A stretch of DNA of 64,000 nucleotides, taken from NCBI RefSeq assembly GCF_026626705.1, contig NZ_JAPNKC010000001.1, positions 7,892,001 to 7,956,000 of the forward strand, read 5' to 3'. A program made the translations under genes and the position numbers. The DNA comes from Pyxidicoccus sp. MSG2 (GTDB taxonomy: Bacteria; Myxococcota; Myxococcia; Myxococcales; Myxococcaceae). Every line of letters begins with the position of its first letter. The first letter of the stretch is position 1. This document shows, piece by piece, positions 41,409-49,438 of the stretch. Under the pieces are notes generated by a model. That model was not told where the DNA came from, made no database searches, and saw only the letters and a program-made list of their open reading frames with translations.

Positions 41409-44400
41409 ATGGGAGATGTCTTGCGAAGGCTGACTCTTCCACCCTCGGGCACGCTGCGAGCCCTGCCCGGGCACGAGCCGTCGTCTCCGGCCGCGCCTCC
41501 CGAGGGCACGGTGGCGCTGGTCTTCACCGACGTTCAGGGCTCCACGCGGCTGTGGGAGCGGGGCGACGCGAGCATGCGCGCCGCGCTGGAGGTGCATGAC
41601 GAAGTGCTGCGCTCGCTGCTCGCGGGCACCACCGGCTACGAGGTGAAGACGCAGGGTGACTCCTTCATGGTGGCGTTCCCCTCGGTGCAGGAGGCGCTGC
41701 GCTGGTGCCTGGAGGCGCAGGAGGCGCTGCTGCGCGCTCCCTGGCCGGCGGACCTCCTCGCTCTCCCGGAGGCCGCGGAGGAGCAGGGCCCGCGCGGGAC
41801 ACTGCACCGCGGGCTGCGCGTGCGCATGGGCGTCCACGTGGGCGAGCCCGAGTGCCGTATGAACGAGCAGACGGGACGCATGGACTACCTGGGCCGCATG
41901 GTGAACGTGGCGGCGCGGGTGACGTCGGCGGGCCACGGCGGGCAGGTGCTGGTGAGCGGCGGCGCGTGGGCACAGGTGGCGCCGGCGGTGGAGTCGCTGG
42001 GCCGGCCCGCGGTGCGCCCGCTGGGGGCGTTCCGCCTGAAGGGCATCGACGACGCGGTGGCGCTGGTGGAGGTGCTGCCGGCGTCGCTGTCGGACCGGCG
42101 CTTCGGCGCGCCCCGGGCGCCGCGCGACAGGCAGGGCAACGTGCCCGTGGCGCGCGAGGGGCTGGTGGGCCGGGGCGAGGAGCTGGCGACGCTGAAGCGC
42201 TGGCTCGAGGAGGGCGTGCGGCTCGTCACCGTGCTGGGCCCGGGCGGCATGGGCAAGACGCGGCTGGCCACGCACTTCGGCGCGCTGGAATTGGAGTCGG
42301 GCGCGTGGGAGGGCGGCGTCTGGCTGTGCGAGCTGGCGGAGGTGCAGTCGGCGGACGCGCTCTGCCACGCCGTGGGCCAGGCGCTGGGCGTGGCGCTGCG
42401 GCGCGACGGTGACCCCACCGGGCCGGTGGAGCGGCTGGGCCGCGTGTTGGATGACTGCGGGGACGTGCTGGTCATCCTCGACAACCTGGAGCAGGCGGTG
42501 CGGTACGTGCCGGCCACGCTGGGGCGCTGGATGGCGATGGCCCCGCGCGCGCGCTTCGTCACCACCTCGCGCGAGTCGCTGCGCCTGCCCGGAGAGCGCC
42601 TGCTGGATTTGACGCCACTGGCGGTGCCGGACGAGGGGGCTTCGCGGCTGGAGGAGATTTCGCGCTCGGACGCGGTGCGCTTGTTCGTGCAGCGGGCGCG
42701 CGAGGCGCGGAGCGACTTCGAGCTGACGGCGGAAGAGGCGCCCCGCGTCGCGGACATCGTGCGCCAACTGGACGGCATCGCGCTGGCGCTGGAGCTGGCG
42801 GCGGCGCGCATGTCGCTGTTGAGCGTGAGCCAGCTGCGCGAGCGGCTGTCGCGCCGCTTCGAGCTCTTGCGCGGGGGACGGCGGGACGCCAGCGCGCGAC
42901 AGGCCACGCTGCGAGGCGCCATCGACTGGTCCTGGAACCTGCTGGAGCCCGCCGAGCAGACGGCCCTGGCGCGCTGCTCGGTGTTCAGCGGCGGCTTCAC
43001 CCTGGAGGCGGCGGAAGCGGTGCTGGGGCTCCCGGAGGATGCGCCGGCGTGGGAGGTGCTCGAGTCGCTGCGCGCCAAGTCGTTGCTGCGGGTGCTGGAG
43101 CCGGAGGACCCGGGAGGGGAGCCGCGGCTGGGGCAGTACGAGAGCATCCGCCAGTACGCGGCGGCGAAGTTGCCCGAGGTGGGTGGTGCGGAGGCGCTCG
43201 CGGAGCGGCACGCGGACTGGTACCTCGCGCTGGCGCGGGGACTGCGTGCGCGGGTGCGCAGCCCCGGTGGCGCGGAGGCGCTGCGGCAGCTGGCGCAGGA
43301 GCGGGAGAACCTGCTTGCCGCCTGTGACAACGCGCTGCGCGTGCAGCCCGCCACCGCAAGCTCGGTGGAGCGCGCGCTGGAGGCGCTGGTGGCGCTGGAG
43401 CCGGAGGTCGTCACGCGCGGGCCGGTGAGCCTGTTGCTGGCGCGGCTGGACCAGGCGCTCGCGAAGGCGTGCACCGTCGCGGCCTCGCCGCTGCTGGTGG
43501 CCGAGGCGCTGGCGGCGCGCGGCCGGGTGCTGCTGGAGTCGGGAAGCCTGGAGCTGGCGCGCAACGACCTGGAGTCGGCCCGCACGGCGCTGCAGGCGCT
43601 GGGGGCGGTGGCGGGGGAGAAGCGCGTGCTGGTGGACCTGTCCATCGTCGCGCGCCACGAGGGCGTGGTGCCGCGCGCCTGGGCGCTGGTGCGCGAAGCG
43701 CAGCGCCTGCCGTCGGGAGAGGACCGCTGGCTGGAAGCGTACGCGGTGGGCAACCTGGGGCTGGTGGAGCAGGCGCGCCGTGGCGCGGAGGCGGCCATTC
43801 CCCACCTGCGCGCCGCGCAGGCACTGTTCCGCGACGTGGGGGACGTGACGTTCGAGGTGGGCTTCCTCACCAACTGCGCGGTGGCCATCGGCGAGGCGGG
43901 GCGCACGCGCGAGGCGCTGGCGCTGCTGGAGGAGGCGATGACCCGCGCGGCCAGCGTGGGAGACCGGGCGGGCGTCGCGGTGGCGCGCCTCAACCTGGGC
44001 TGCTTCCTGCTGGAGGATGGCCGGGCGCTGGATGCGCGCGAGCACCTGCTGGCGGCGGGGCGCATGGGCCGGCAGCTGGGCCAGCGGCTCCTGGAGGGCA
44101 CGGCGCTGGGCGAGCTGGGGCGCGCGGAGGCGGCGCTGGGCTCGTTCGAGGAGGCGTGGGCGCGGCTGTCGGAGGCGGTGTCCGGCCTGGGCCGCGTGTC
44201 GCGAGGGCAGGCGCTGCGCTTCGCCATCCACCGGGCCGCGGTGGAGGCCTTCCTGGGGGACGCGTCGGCCGCGGAGGCGAGCTTCGTGGTGCTGGAGGGC
44301 GCTCCCGAGCTCCGGGAGGACCCGGTGCTGCGGGAGCTGGCCGCATTGCTGCGGGGCGCGGTGGACGTGGCCGATGCGAGGGCCACACCCGAAGACTCCG

Positions 44401-44567
44401 AGCGGGTGCGGCAGGCCCGTGAGGCGGTGCGCCGCCGCATCGAGCGGGCACGCTGTTCTCCCGCGGAGGCGGCCTCGTCCGACCTGCGCGGCGCGCTGCG
44501 CTCCCTGGAGGACGCACTGGACACATGCCACGCGACGCGGGAGCCGAGCCCGCCCGCCACGGCCTGA
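41409..44567 (+). CDS. Class III adenylate cyclase-STAND ATPase-TPR regulator
   Basis: 1052 residues. Class III nucleotidyl cyclase domain (about 33-225): metal-binding Asp41 in F-T-D-V-Q-G-S-T and Asp84, Lys80 for purine recognition, and N166-x3-R170 of the transition-state pair, so it should be active, probably on ATP. Next an AfsR/MalT-like STAND ATPase (250-620) with Walker A GPGGMGKT (277-284), Walker B L-V-I-L-D-N-L-E, and the helix D-G-I-A-L-A-L-E-L-A-A-A-R typical of these proteins. The C-terminal 400 residues are TPR-like. No DNA-binding domain or membrane segment. Cyclic AMP output may be gated by ligand binding to the TPRs (inference). GGGAGAGGG precedes the ATG. Confidence 0.94.
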   Translation: MGDVLRRLTLPPSGTLRALPGHEPSSPAAPPEGTVALVFTDVQGSTRLWERGDASMRAALEVHDEVLRSLLAGTTGYEVKTQGDSFMVAFPSVQEALRWCLEAQEALLRAPWPADLLALPEAAEEQGPRGTLHRGLRVRMGVHVGEPECRMNEQTGRMDYLGRMVNVAARVTSAGHGGQVLVSGGAWAQVAPAVESLGRPAVRPLGAFRLKGIDDAVALVEVLPASLSDRRFGAPRAPRDRQGNVPVAREGLVGRGEELATLKRWLEEGVRLVTVLGPGGMGKTRLATHFGALELESGAWEGGVWLCELAEVQSADALCHAVGQALGVALRRDGDPTGPVERLGRVLDDCGDVLVILDNLEQAVRYVPATLGRWMAMAPRARFVTTSRESLRLPGERLLDLTPLAVPDEGASRLEEISRSDAVRLFVQRAREARSDFELTAEEAPRVADIVRQLDGIALALELAAARMSLLSVSQLRERLSRRFELLRGGRRDASARQATLRGAIDWSWNLLEPAEQTALARCSVFSGGFTLEAAEAVLGLPEDAPAWEVLESLRAKSLLRVLEPEDPGGEPRLGQYESIRQYAAAKLPEVGGAEALAERHADWYLALARGLRARVRSPGGAEALRQLAQERENLLAACDNALRVQPATASSVERALEALVALEPEVVTRGPVSLLLARLDQALAKACTVAASPLLVAEALAARGRVLLESGSLELARNDLESARTALQALGAVAGEKRVLVDLSIVARHEGVVPRAWALVREAQRLPSGEDRWLEAYAVGNLGLVEQARRGAEAAIPHLRAAQALFRDVGDVTFEVGFLTNCAVAIGEAGRTREALALLEEAMTRAASVGDRAGVAVARLNLGCFLLEDGRALDAREHLLAAGRMGRQLGQRLLEGTALGELGRAEAALGSFEEAWARLSEAVSGLGRVSRGQALRFAIHRAAVEAFLGDASAAEASFVVLEGAPELREDPVLRELAALLRGAVDVADARATPEDSERVRQAREAVRRRIERARCSPAEAASSDLRGALRSLEDALDTCHATREPSPPATA

Positions 44568-44660
44568 GAGAAGGCGTGGAGCACGTCGTGATTTCCGCAC
44601 GCGAGCGTGGCCCCGTGCGCCCACGGGCACCCCATGCTCCGGGCGTGTTAAGCACGGCGC

Positions 44661-45644
44661 ATGGCGAGATTCAGGGTGCGTTGGGGCCGCCTGCTGGGGT
44701 CGCTGTTCGTGGTGGGCCTGCTGGTGGGCGGAGTGAAGCTGTTCACCGCGGAGCTGCCTCCCGCGCCGCCGCACGCGCGCGCGGTACCGGACTTGAAGGC
44801 GCTGCCGCCGGTGGAGGTGTGCTGGCTGGAGCTGTCGCGGAGCGATGTGTGGGGCCAGCTCGGCACCGCGGGCCTCACGCGCACCGGCACGTGGAAGAAC
44901 ACGGCCTCCTCGCTGCTGGTGCGGCATCCGAAGGGGGACGTGCTCATCGACGCGGGCTACAGTCCGAATGTGCGCGAAGAGGTGAAGCAGCGGCCGTTCC
45001 TCGCACGCTTCTTCAACGAGTCGGCCCTCAATGGCGCGCGCGACTGGTCCACGCTGACCGCGGCGCTCCAGAAGGTGGGTGCCTCACCTGGAGGACTGAA
45101 GTGGTTCATTCCCTCGCACGCGCACCTGGACCACCTGGGCGGCATGGTGGAGCTGCGCGAGGTGCCGGTGCTGCTGCCCGCGGAGGAGCTGTCGCTCATC
45201 CAGAACTGGAAGACGCGCTCGGAGGTCTTCCCCGAGCACGCCCGGGCGGTGGAGGGGCGCATGACGGCCATGGCCTTCGAGCCCAAGCCCTATGAGAATT
45301 TCGACGAGCGCTTCGATGTCTTCGGAGACGGCGCGGTGGTGGTGGCGCGGATTCCCGGCCACACGCCCGGCAGCATCGCCACCTTCGTGAACCTCTCGCC
45401 CGAGCGGCGCCTGGTCCACGTGGGCGACACCGTCAACCTCGTGGAGTCGGTGGAGCGGCGCCTGCCCAAGAGCACGGTGCTCCAGCTCTTCACGGACACG
45501 GACGCGGAGGCCGCGGGAGGGCAGGTGGCCCGGCTCTCCCAGCTCCACGAGTTGGCCCCCGAGCTGCAATTCCTCCCCGCGCATGACCGCGACGCCTGGG
45601 AGAAGTTCTTCGGCAGTCCCTGGAGCTGCGTGAAGGCGCGGTAG
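44661..45644 (+). CDS. Membrane-anchored metallo-beta-lactamase-fold hydrolase
   Basis: 327 residues. An N-terminal uncleaved membrane segment (about 9-27) places the enzyme outside the inner membrane. The metal motif H-A-H-L-D-H (153-158), G-H-T-P-G-S near 232, V-G-D-T near 257 and a late A-H-D (near 311) give a complete binuclear site. The family includes lactonases, phosphodiesterases and sulfatases; none of the features I can see settles the substrate. No ribosome site is obvious before ATG 44661, 93 bp after the cyclase gene. It is on the same strand as the cyclase and the next gene. Confidence 0.9.
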   Translation: MARFRVRWGRLLGSLFVVGLLVGGVKLFTAELPPAPPHARAVPDLKALPPVEVCWLELSRSDVWGQLGTAGLTRTGTWKNTASSLLVRHPKGDVLIDAGYSPNVREEVKQRPFLARFFNESALNGARDWSTLTAALQKVGASPGGLKWFIPSHAHLDHLGGMVELREVPVLLPAEELSLIQNWKTRSEVFPEHARAVEGRMTAMAFEPKPYENFDERFDVFGDGAVVVARIPGHTPGSIATFVNLSPERRLVHVGDTVNLVESVERRLPKSTVLQLFTDTDAEAAGGQVARLSQLHELAPELQFLPAHDRDAWEKFFGSPWSCVKAR

Positions 45645-45685
45645 TCCGCACGGGCCCGCCCGTTCGGAAGTGGGAGGAGGCACCG

Positions 45686-47134
45686 GTGAGGGATGCGGAG
45701 GTGGCTCGGAGACTCGAGGAGGCGGTGCGTGCCGTGGTGTCGGAGGCTCCCGCGCCCACGGAGGCGACGCTCCTGCGGGAAGACGTCCTCCCGGTGGCGC
45801 ATGGCTGGCTCCTGCTGTGCCTGCTGCGACAGGTCAGCCGGCAGCGCTGGGTGATGCGGATGGTGAAGGAGCGCCTCCGCGGCCGCGAGCCCGACGACGA
45901 AGATGAAGGGGCGGTGCCGGGCTATGCGGGCTGGCGGTACAGCTTCCACGGCATCGGCTGCTGCTTCGAGGGCCCGGGCGAGCTCATCGACATGGACTTC
46001 CACGACGAGGAAGGTGCGTCCGTCGACGCGTACTTCTTCGCCCGGCGCATCCAGTCGCTCACCGCGCCAGGGCTGCCCGAGTCCCGCCTGCGCGCGATGC
46101 TGCCCGGCGCGTCGCTCCTGGTGGACGCCATCGATGACCTGCGCGCGGGAGGACTCTTCGGACGGCCCGAGCCGCGCGATGCCCTCCGGCTCCCCGCCGG
46201 CCTGGAGGCCCTCGCGGAGGAGGCGGCGGCGCTGGACCTGTCGGGTGACGAAGCCACCACGCGGAGCCTGAAGCACCTGCGCGACTTCGAGGCGCTGGCG
46301 TCACGCCCGGGCGGCGAGGTGTTCCAGGAGAAGGCCCTGGTGGCGCGGCAGTCCCGGCGCGACTGGCTCCTCGCGCACGCCGGGACACCCGGGACGGCGA
46401 AGGAGGCGCTCGCGGCCCTGGAGGGGCTCGCCACGGACGAGGACCTGGTCCGTGTCTGCACGCGCATCATCGACGGTCCGGTGTCCTCGGCGACGGCGGA
46501 TGCGGTGAACCGGCTGGACGCGATGCCGGGGGCCGCCGGGAGCGAGGCCGTGCTGCGGCTGGCCCTTCAGCGGCTGTCCCCCAGCGAGCATCACCCCTAT
46601 CCCATGTACGCCGCCGCGACGTACCTGCTCGCGCGGAACCTCGAGCGGGAGCGCGTGCTCGCGGCGATGCTGGCCTTCGCGCGAGTGGACCCGGTGAAGG
46701 GCTACCGTGGCAATCCGTACATCGGAGACTTCGCCCTGCTCGCGCTGGAGCATGCGCACGAGCACGCGCTGGAGCTGGTCCGCCTGGCGCTGCGCTCCTC
46801 CGTCCCCGCCGCGCGGCAGCTCGTCACGGCCGTGCTCTTCGTGCTGGACCGGCCCTGGTGCCACCATGAGCTGGCGGCGGCCCTCCACGAGGCGGAGCGG
46901 GAGCCGGGCGCGCTGATGATGGCGGTGGCGCTGTCCCGGAGCCGGTCGGACCTGGCGCACGCCATCGCCGCCCGCTGGCAGAGGGAGCACCCGCTTCCCC
47001 CGTCGGAAGGACCGGGCTTCACCTGGGCGGAGGTGGAGGATGCGAACGCCTCCGGCTGGTTCGACGCGGAGGTGGAGAAGGCGCGCAAATGGGTGGCGCG
47101 AGCGGGGACTCGCGTCCCCGAGACGCTCGCCTGA
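45686..47134 (+). CDS. Unknown protein, DUF6896-like N-terminus plus HEAT-like helical repeats
   Basis: 482 residues. Residues about 85-125 (F-H-G-I-G-C-C-F, then E-L-I-D-M-D-F-H and D-A-Y-F-F-A-R-R) resemble, by memory, the DUF6896 proteins found beside polymorphic toxins; this match is tentative. The rest is helical, with repeated L-A-L-x-x-L, A-A-A-T-Y-L and L-A-L-E-H-A-H-E-H patterns like HEAT/ARM repeats. The GTG start is supported by GGGAGGAGG 5 bases upstream. It is cytoplasmic. No toxin gene was recognised next to it. Convergent with the serine hydrolase gene 10 bp later. Confidence 0.75.
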   Translation: MRDAEVARRLEEAVRAVVSEAPAPTEATLLREDVLPVAHGWLLLCLLRQVSRQRWVMRMVKERLRGREPDDEDEGAVPGYAGWRYSFHGIGCCFEGPGELIDMDFHDEEGASVDAYFFARRIQSLTAPGLPESRLRAMLPGASLLVDAIDDLRAGGLFGRPEPRDALRLPAGLEALAEEAAALDLSGDEATTRSLKHLRDFEALASRPGGEVFQEKALVARQSRRDWLLAHAGTPGTAKEALAALEGLATDEDLVRVCTRIIDGPVSSATADAVNRLDAMPGAAGSEAVLRLALQRLSPSEHHPYPMYAAATYLLARNLERERVLAAMLAFARVDPVKGYRGNPYIGDFALLALEHAHEHALELVRLALRSSVPAARQLVTAVLFVLDRPWCHHELAAALHEAEREPGALMMAVALSRSRSDLAHAIAARWQREHPLPPSEGPGFTWAEVEDANASGWFDAEVEKARKWVARAGTRVPETLA

Positions 47135-47144
47135 GGCCGGCCTG

Positions 47145-48545
47145 CTAGCGGCCGGTGCGCGCGGCGGTCAGCAGGTCCGTGTGCAGGTAGCGCGCCTTCG
47201 GCTGTCCTGGCTTGAAGACGAACACCCACTCCTGTCCGTCCTCGCTGCGGAAGCCGTCCTGCCGCGTGCGCTGGAGCGGCTTCGCGCCGTCCGTCGTCAC
47301 CACGAGCCGCTTGCCATCCCACGACACCGCGAAGCGCACGAGGTCCGCGTGCGCATACGTCCCCGTATAGCGCTCCGCTTCCGCGGCGGTCAGCGGCGGG
47401 TCATCCGGCAGCGGCGCGGGCGGGTCCGGCAGGCCGAAGACGGTGCGAGAGATGACGTCGAGGGACTTGCGCAGCGTGACGCCATTCTTGTTGGTGAGCA
47501 GCAGCACCGCGCCCTGGCGCTCCGGGAGGAAGCGGAAGTGCGAGCCATACCCGCGGCGCACGCCGCCGTGCTCGAACACCTCCGTTCCGTCGAGCCTCAT
47601 CCGCACCAGCCCGAAGCCGTAGCGCGCGTCCTCCGGCCCGGCGCCGGGCAGCGGCACCTGCGCGGTGAAGAAGTCCCGCACGGCGGCTTCGGGCAGCACG
47701 CGGCGCTCGCCGTCCAATCCACCGCGCACCAGCACGGAGGCGAAGCGCTCCAGCTCGCGGGCGGAGGAGAAGGCAGAGCCCGCCGGGTACATGGCGGTGT
47801 TCTCCGCCATGGGGCGGACGACCTTCAGCTCGCTCCCGTCGCCCTCGTGGCCCTGGGCGAAGTCGGAGGTGATGGCCTCCAGCGGGCGCAGCGTGCTGCG
47901 CGCCATGCCGAGCGGCTGGAACAGCACCTCGCGCATCGTGTCCGCGTAGGGCTTGCCGTGGACGCGCTCCAGCACCAGGCCCGCCAGCCAGTACCCGGGG
48001 CCGCTGTACGAGAAGACGTCGCCGGGAGGCGCGAAGAGGTAATCGCCCTTCCAGCCGCGCACCATCCGCCCCAGCCCCTCGTCGTCCTTCGACTGCACGG
48101 AGGGAGAGGCCTCACGCATGCCCGCCGTGTGTGACAGGAGCTGGCGCAGCGTCACCTTCCCCAGCGCCGGGTGCACGTCCTTCACGTACGTCCGCACCGG
48201 GACGTCCAGGCCGAGCCGCCCCTGTGCCGCGGCGTCGAGCGCCACCAGCGAGGTGAGCATCTTGGTGGTGGAACCGAGGCGGAACAGCGTGTCCGGAGTG
48301 ACGGGCGTGCGCTCCTCGCTGCTGCGCACGCCGAAGGCCCGCAGATAGACAGTCTCTCCGCCCCGCACCACGGCGACGGCCGCGCCCGGAGCGCCGGACT
48401 CGCGCAACTCGTCCTCGACGGCGCGGGTGATGGCCGCTTCCTGCTCCGGCGTCAGGGGGCCGCGCTCAGGCTCCTTCGCGGCGGCTCCGGCGCGCAGGGT
48501 GGCCAGCAGCAGGACGAGCGCACCTGTCCGGAAGACCTGTCTCAC
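47145..48545 (-). CDS. Exported serine hydrolase, class C beta-lactamase/DD-peptidase family
   Basis: 466 residues with a signal peptide (about 1-23). Active-site motifs: S-T-T-K (92-95) with nucleophile Ser92, Y-S-G (near 179) in place of the usual Y-x-N, and H-G-G (near 330) as the third motif. The C-terminal 110 residues form an extra beta domain starting Y-T-G-T-Y, as in D-aminopeptidase/esterase EstB-like members. Likely a periplasmic esterase or peptidase rather than a true antibiotic-inactivating enzyme, since the Asn of Y-x-N is missing. GTG start with GAGGAG 10 bases upstream. Divergent from the small lipoprotein gene. Confidence 0.92.
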   Translation of the reverse strand: MRQVFRTGALVLLLATLRAGAAAKEPERGPLTPEQEAAITRAVEDELRESGAPGAAVAVVRGGETVYLRAFGVRSSEERTPVTPDTLFRLGSTTKMLTSLVALDAAAQGRLGLDVPVRTYVKDVHPALGKVTLRQLLSHTAGMREASPSVQSKDDEGLGRMVRGWKGDYLFAPPGDVFSYSGPGYWLAGLVLERVHGKPYADTMREVLFQPLGMARSTLRPLEAITSDFAQGHEGDGSELKVVRPMAENTAMYPAGSAFSSARELERFASVLVRGGLDGERRVLPEAAVRDFFTAQVPLPGAGPEDARYGFGLVRMRLDGTEVFEHGGVRRGYGSHFRFLPERQGAVLLLTNKNGVTLRKSLDVISRTVFGLPDPPAPLPDDPPLTAAEAERYTGTYAHADLVRFAVSWDGKRLVVTTDGAKPLQRTRQDGFRSEDGQEWVFVFKPGQPKARYLHTDLLTAARTGR

Positions 48546-48721
48546 CGTGTCCGGCTCCTCGCGAGGTTGGCGGGCACCTCGACACTGGAGGCCCGGCCTG
48601 CATTCCCGACCCGCGCGAGGCTCCCGGCCTCCCTTGGCACCTGGACGGTCGTGACTATCTTCCCGCGCACTTTCCGGCTCCGGGGTCTTTGGGACCTGGG
48701 GCCTTGCACGAGGAGGAATCC

Positions 48722-48958
48722 ATGCAGGTGAAGACGCTGCTGGCCGTGACGCTGGGCGCGCTGGTGTTGGGTGTGGGCTGCCACCGCAACACCCGTGAGA
48801 GCGCGAAGGACGACATGGAGCAGGCGGCGGACAAGACGGAGGACGCCGCGGAGAAGGCGGCCGACAAGACGGAGGACGCCGCCGAGAAGGCCGCGGACAA
48901 GACCGAGGACGCCGCCGAGACCGCGGGCGACAAGATCGAAGACGCCACCGACAAGTAG
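48722..48958 (+). CDS. Small lipoprotein made of four 11-residue amphipathic repeats
   Basis: 78 residues. Lipobox L-G-V-G-C (Cys20), then four tandem 11-residue units A-A-D-K-T-E-D-A-A-E-K and variants (35-78). The charge pattern (D-K, E-D, E-K) with Ala faces fits an amphipathic helix with apolipoprotein-like 11-residue spacing, or an Ala-coil like Lpp. No hydrophobic core, so it probably lies on the membrane surface or packs against a partner. A strong ribosome site, CACGAGGAGGAATCC, precedes the ATG. Single-gene unit ended by the terminator at 48975. Confidence 0.85.
   Translation: MQVKTLLAVTLGALVLGVGCHRNTRESAKDDMEQAADKTEDAAEKAADKTEDAAEKAADKTEDAAETAGDKIEDATDK
48824..48955. repeat. Four in-frame 33-bp units
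   Basis: The coding repeats of the small lipoprotein; the first three units differ by only a few bases and the fourth has diverged. They suggest recent tandem expansion. Confidence 0.8.
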
Positions 48959-48974
48959 TCTCGTCGGAGTGACA

Positions 48975-49010
48975 GCGGCCCGCTCCCGGAAGGGGTCCGG
49001 AGCGGGCCGC
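48975..49010. terminator. Strong stem-loop between convergent genes
   Basis: GCGGCCCGCTCC...GGAGCGGGCCGC, perfect for 12 bp and extending to 15 bp with one bulge, loop AGGGG. It lies in the 73-bp gap between the small lipoprotein (plus) and the small secreted protein (minus), so it can serve both. Confidence 0.75.
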
Positions 49011-49031
49011 GCTCAGCTCACCGGGCCAGCC

Positions 49032-49307
49032 TCAGAAGCCGGTGTCGGAGGTGTAGTCGTAGTAGGACGACGTGGAGCCCCACCGGAACCAGGCGCCAGA
49101 CGAGCGACCCTGACCGCCGATGACGTTCCATTTGGCCGGCTCGCTGTAATACGTGTACTCGAAGTCCTGCACCGAGCGGTCCGACTGTGCGTCCTCGCTC
49201 GTGGTGATGAAGTGGGACTCCGCCGCTTCGGCCGTGGCCCCTCCGCCCCCGGCCATCAGCATTCCGGCGGCCAGCAGCGCGCTTCCGATGACGTTCCTTG
49301 CCTGCAT
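49032..49307 (-). CDS. Small secreted protein rich in Tyr and Ser
   Basis: 91 residues. Signal peptide MQARNVIGSALLAAGMLMAGGG, cleavage near A-E-A-A-E (about 30). The mature region of about 60 residues is acidic and aromatic (F-E-Y-T-Y-Y-S-E-P, W-F-R-W-G-S, S-S-Y-Y-D-Y) with no cysteines and no recognised family. GAGAGG lies 7 bases from ATG 49307. It is monocistronic: terminators lie on both sides. Possibly a matrix or surface-coat peptide (speculative). Confidence 0.7.
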   Translation of the reverse strand: MQARNVIGSALLAAGMLMAGGGGATAEAAESHFITTSEDAQSDRSVQDFEYTYYSEPAKWNVIGGQGRSSGAWFRWGSTSSYYDYTSDTGF

Positions 49308-49392
49308 GCGTGCCTCTCGAACCGAGCTTCGGGGTGTCACTGCTTTTCGAGGGTAACGCAGCAAAACGGCATGGCCAGGCGCTCAAGGAAGA

Positions 49393-49426
49393 AAGACGGG
49401 CACACGACGTGGCGCGTGCCCGTCTT
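49393..49426 (-). terminator. Rho-independent terminator of the large lipoprotein gene
   Basis: AAGACGGGCAC / GTGCCCGTCTT, perfect 11-bp stem, 12-base loop. On the minus strand it is followed by TCTTCCTTG, so it has a U-rich tail. It begins 12 bp after the large lipoprotein stop codon. Confidence 0.78.
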
Positions 49427-49438
49427 CGGTGTCATGCG

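Noticed and set aside
44661-45644. AHL quorum-quenching lactonase
   Set aside because: The HxHxDH motif is shared by the whole MBL superfamily; nothing specific to lactonases was seen.
47145-48545. True antibiotic-resistance beta-lactamase
   Set aside because: Y-S-G replaces Y-x-N and an extra C-terminal domain is present, favouring an esterase/peptidase relative.
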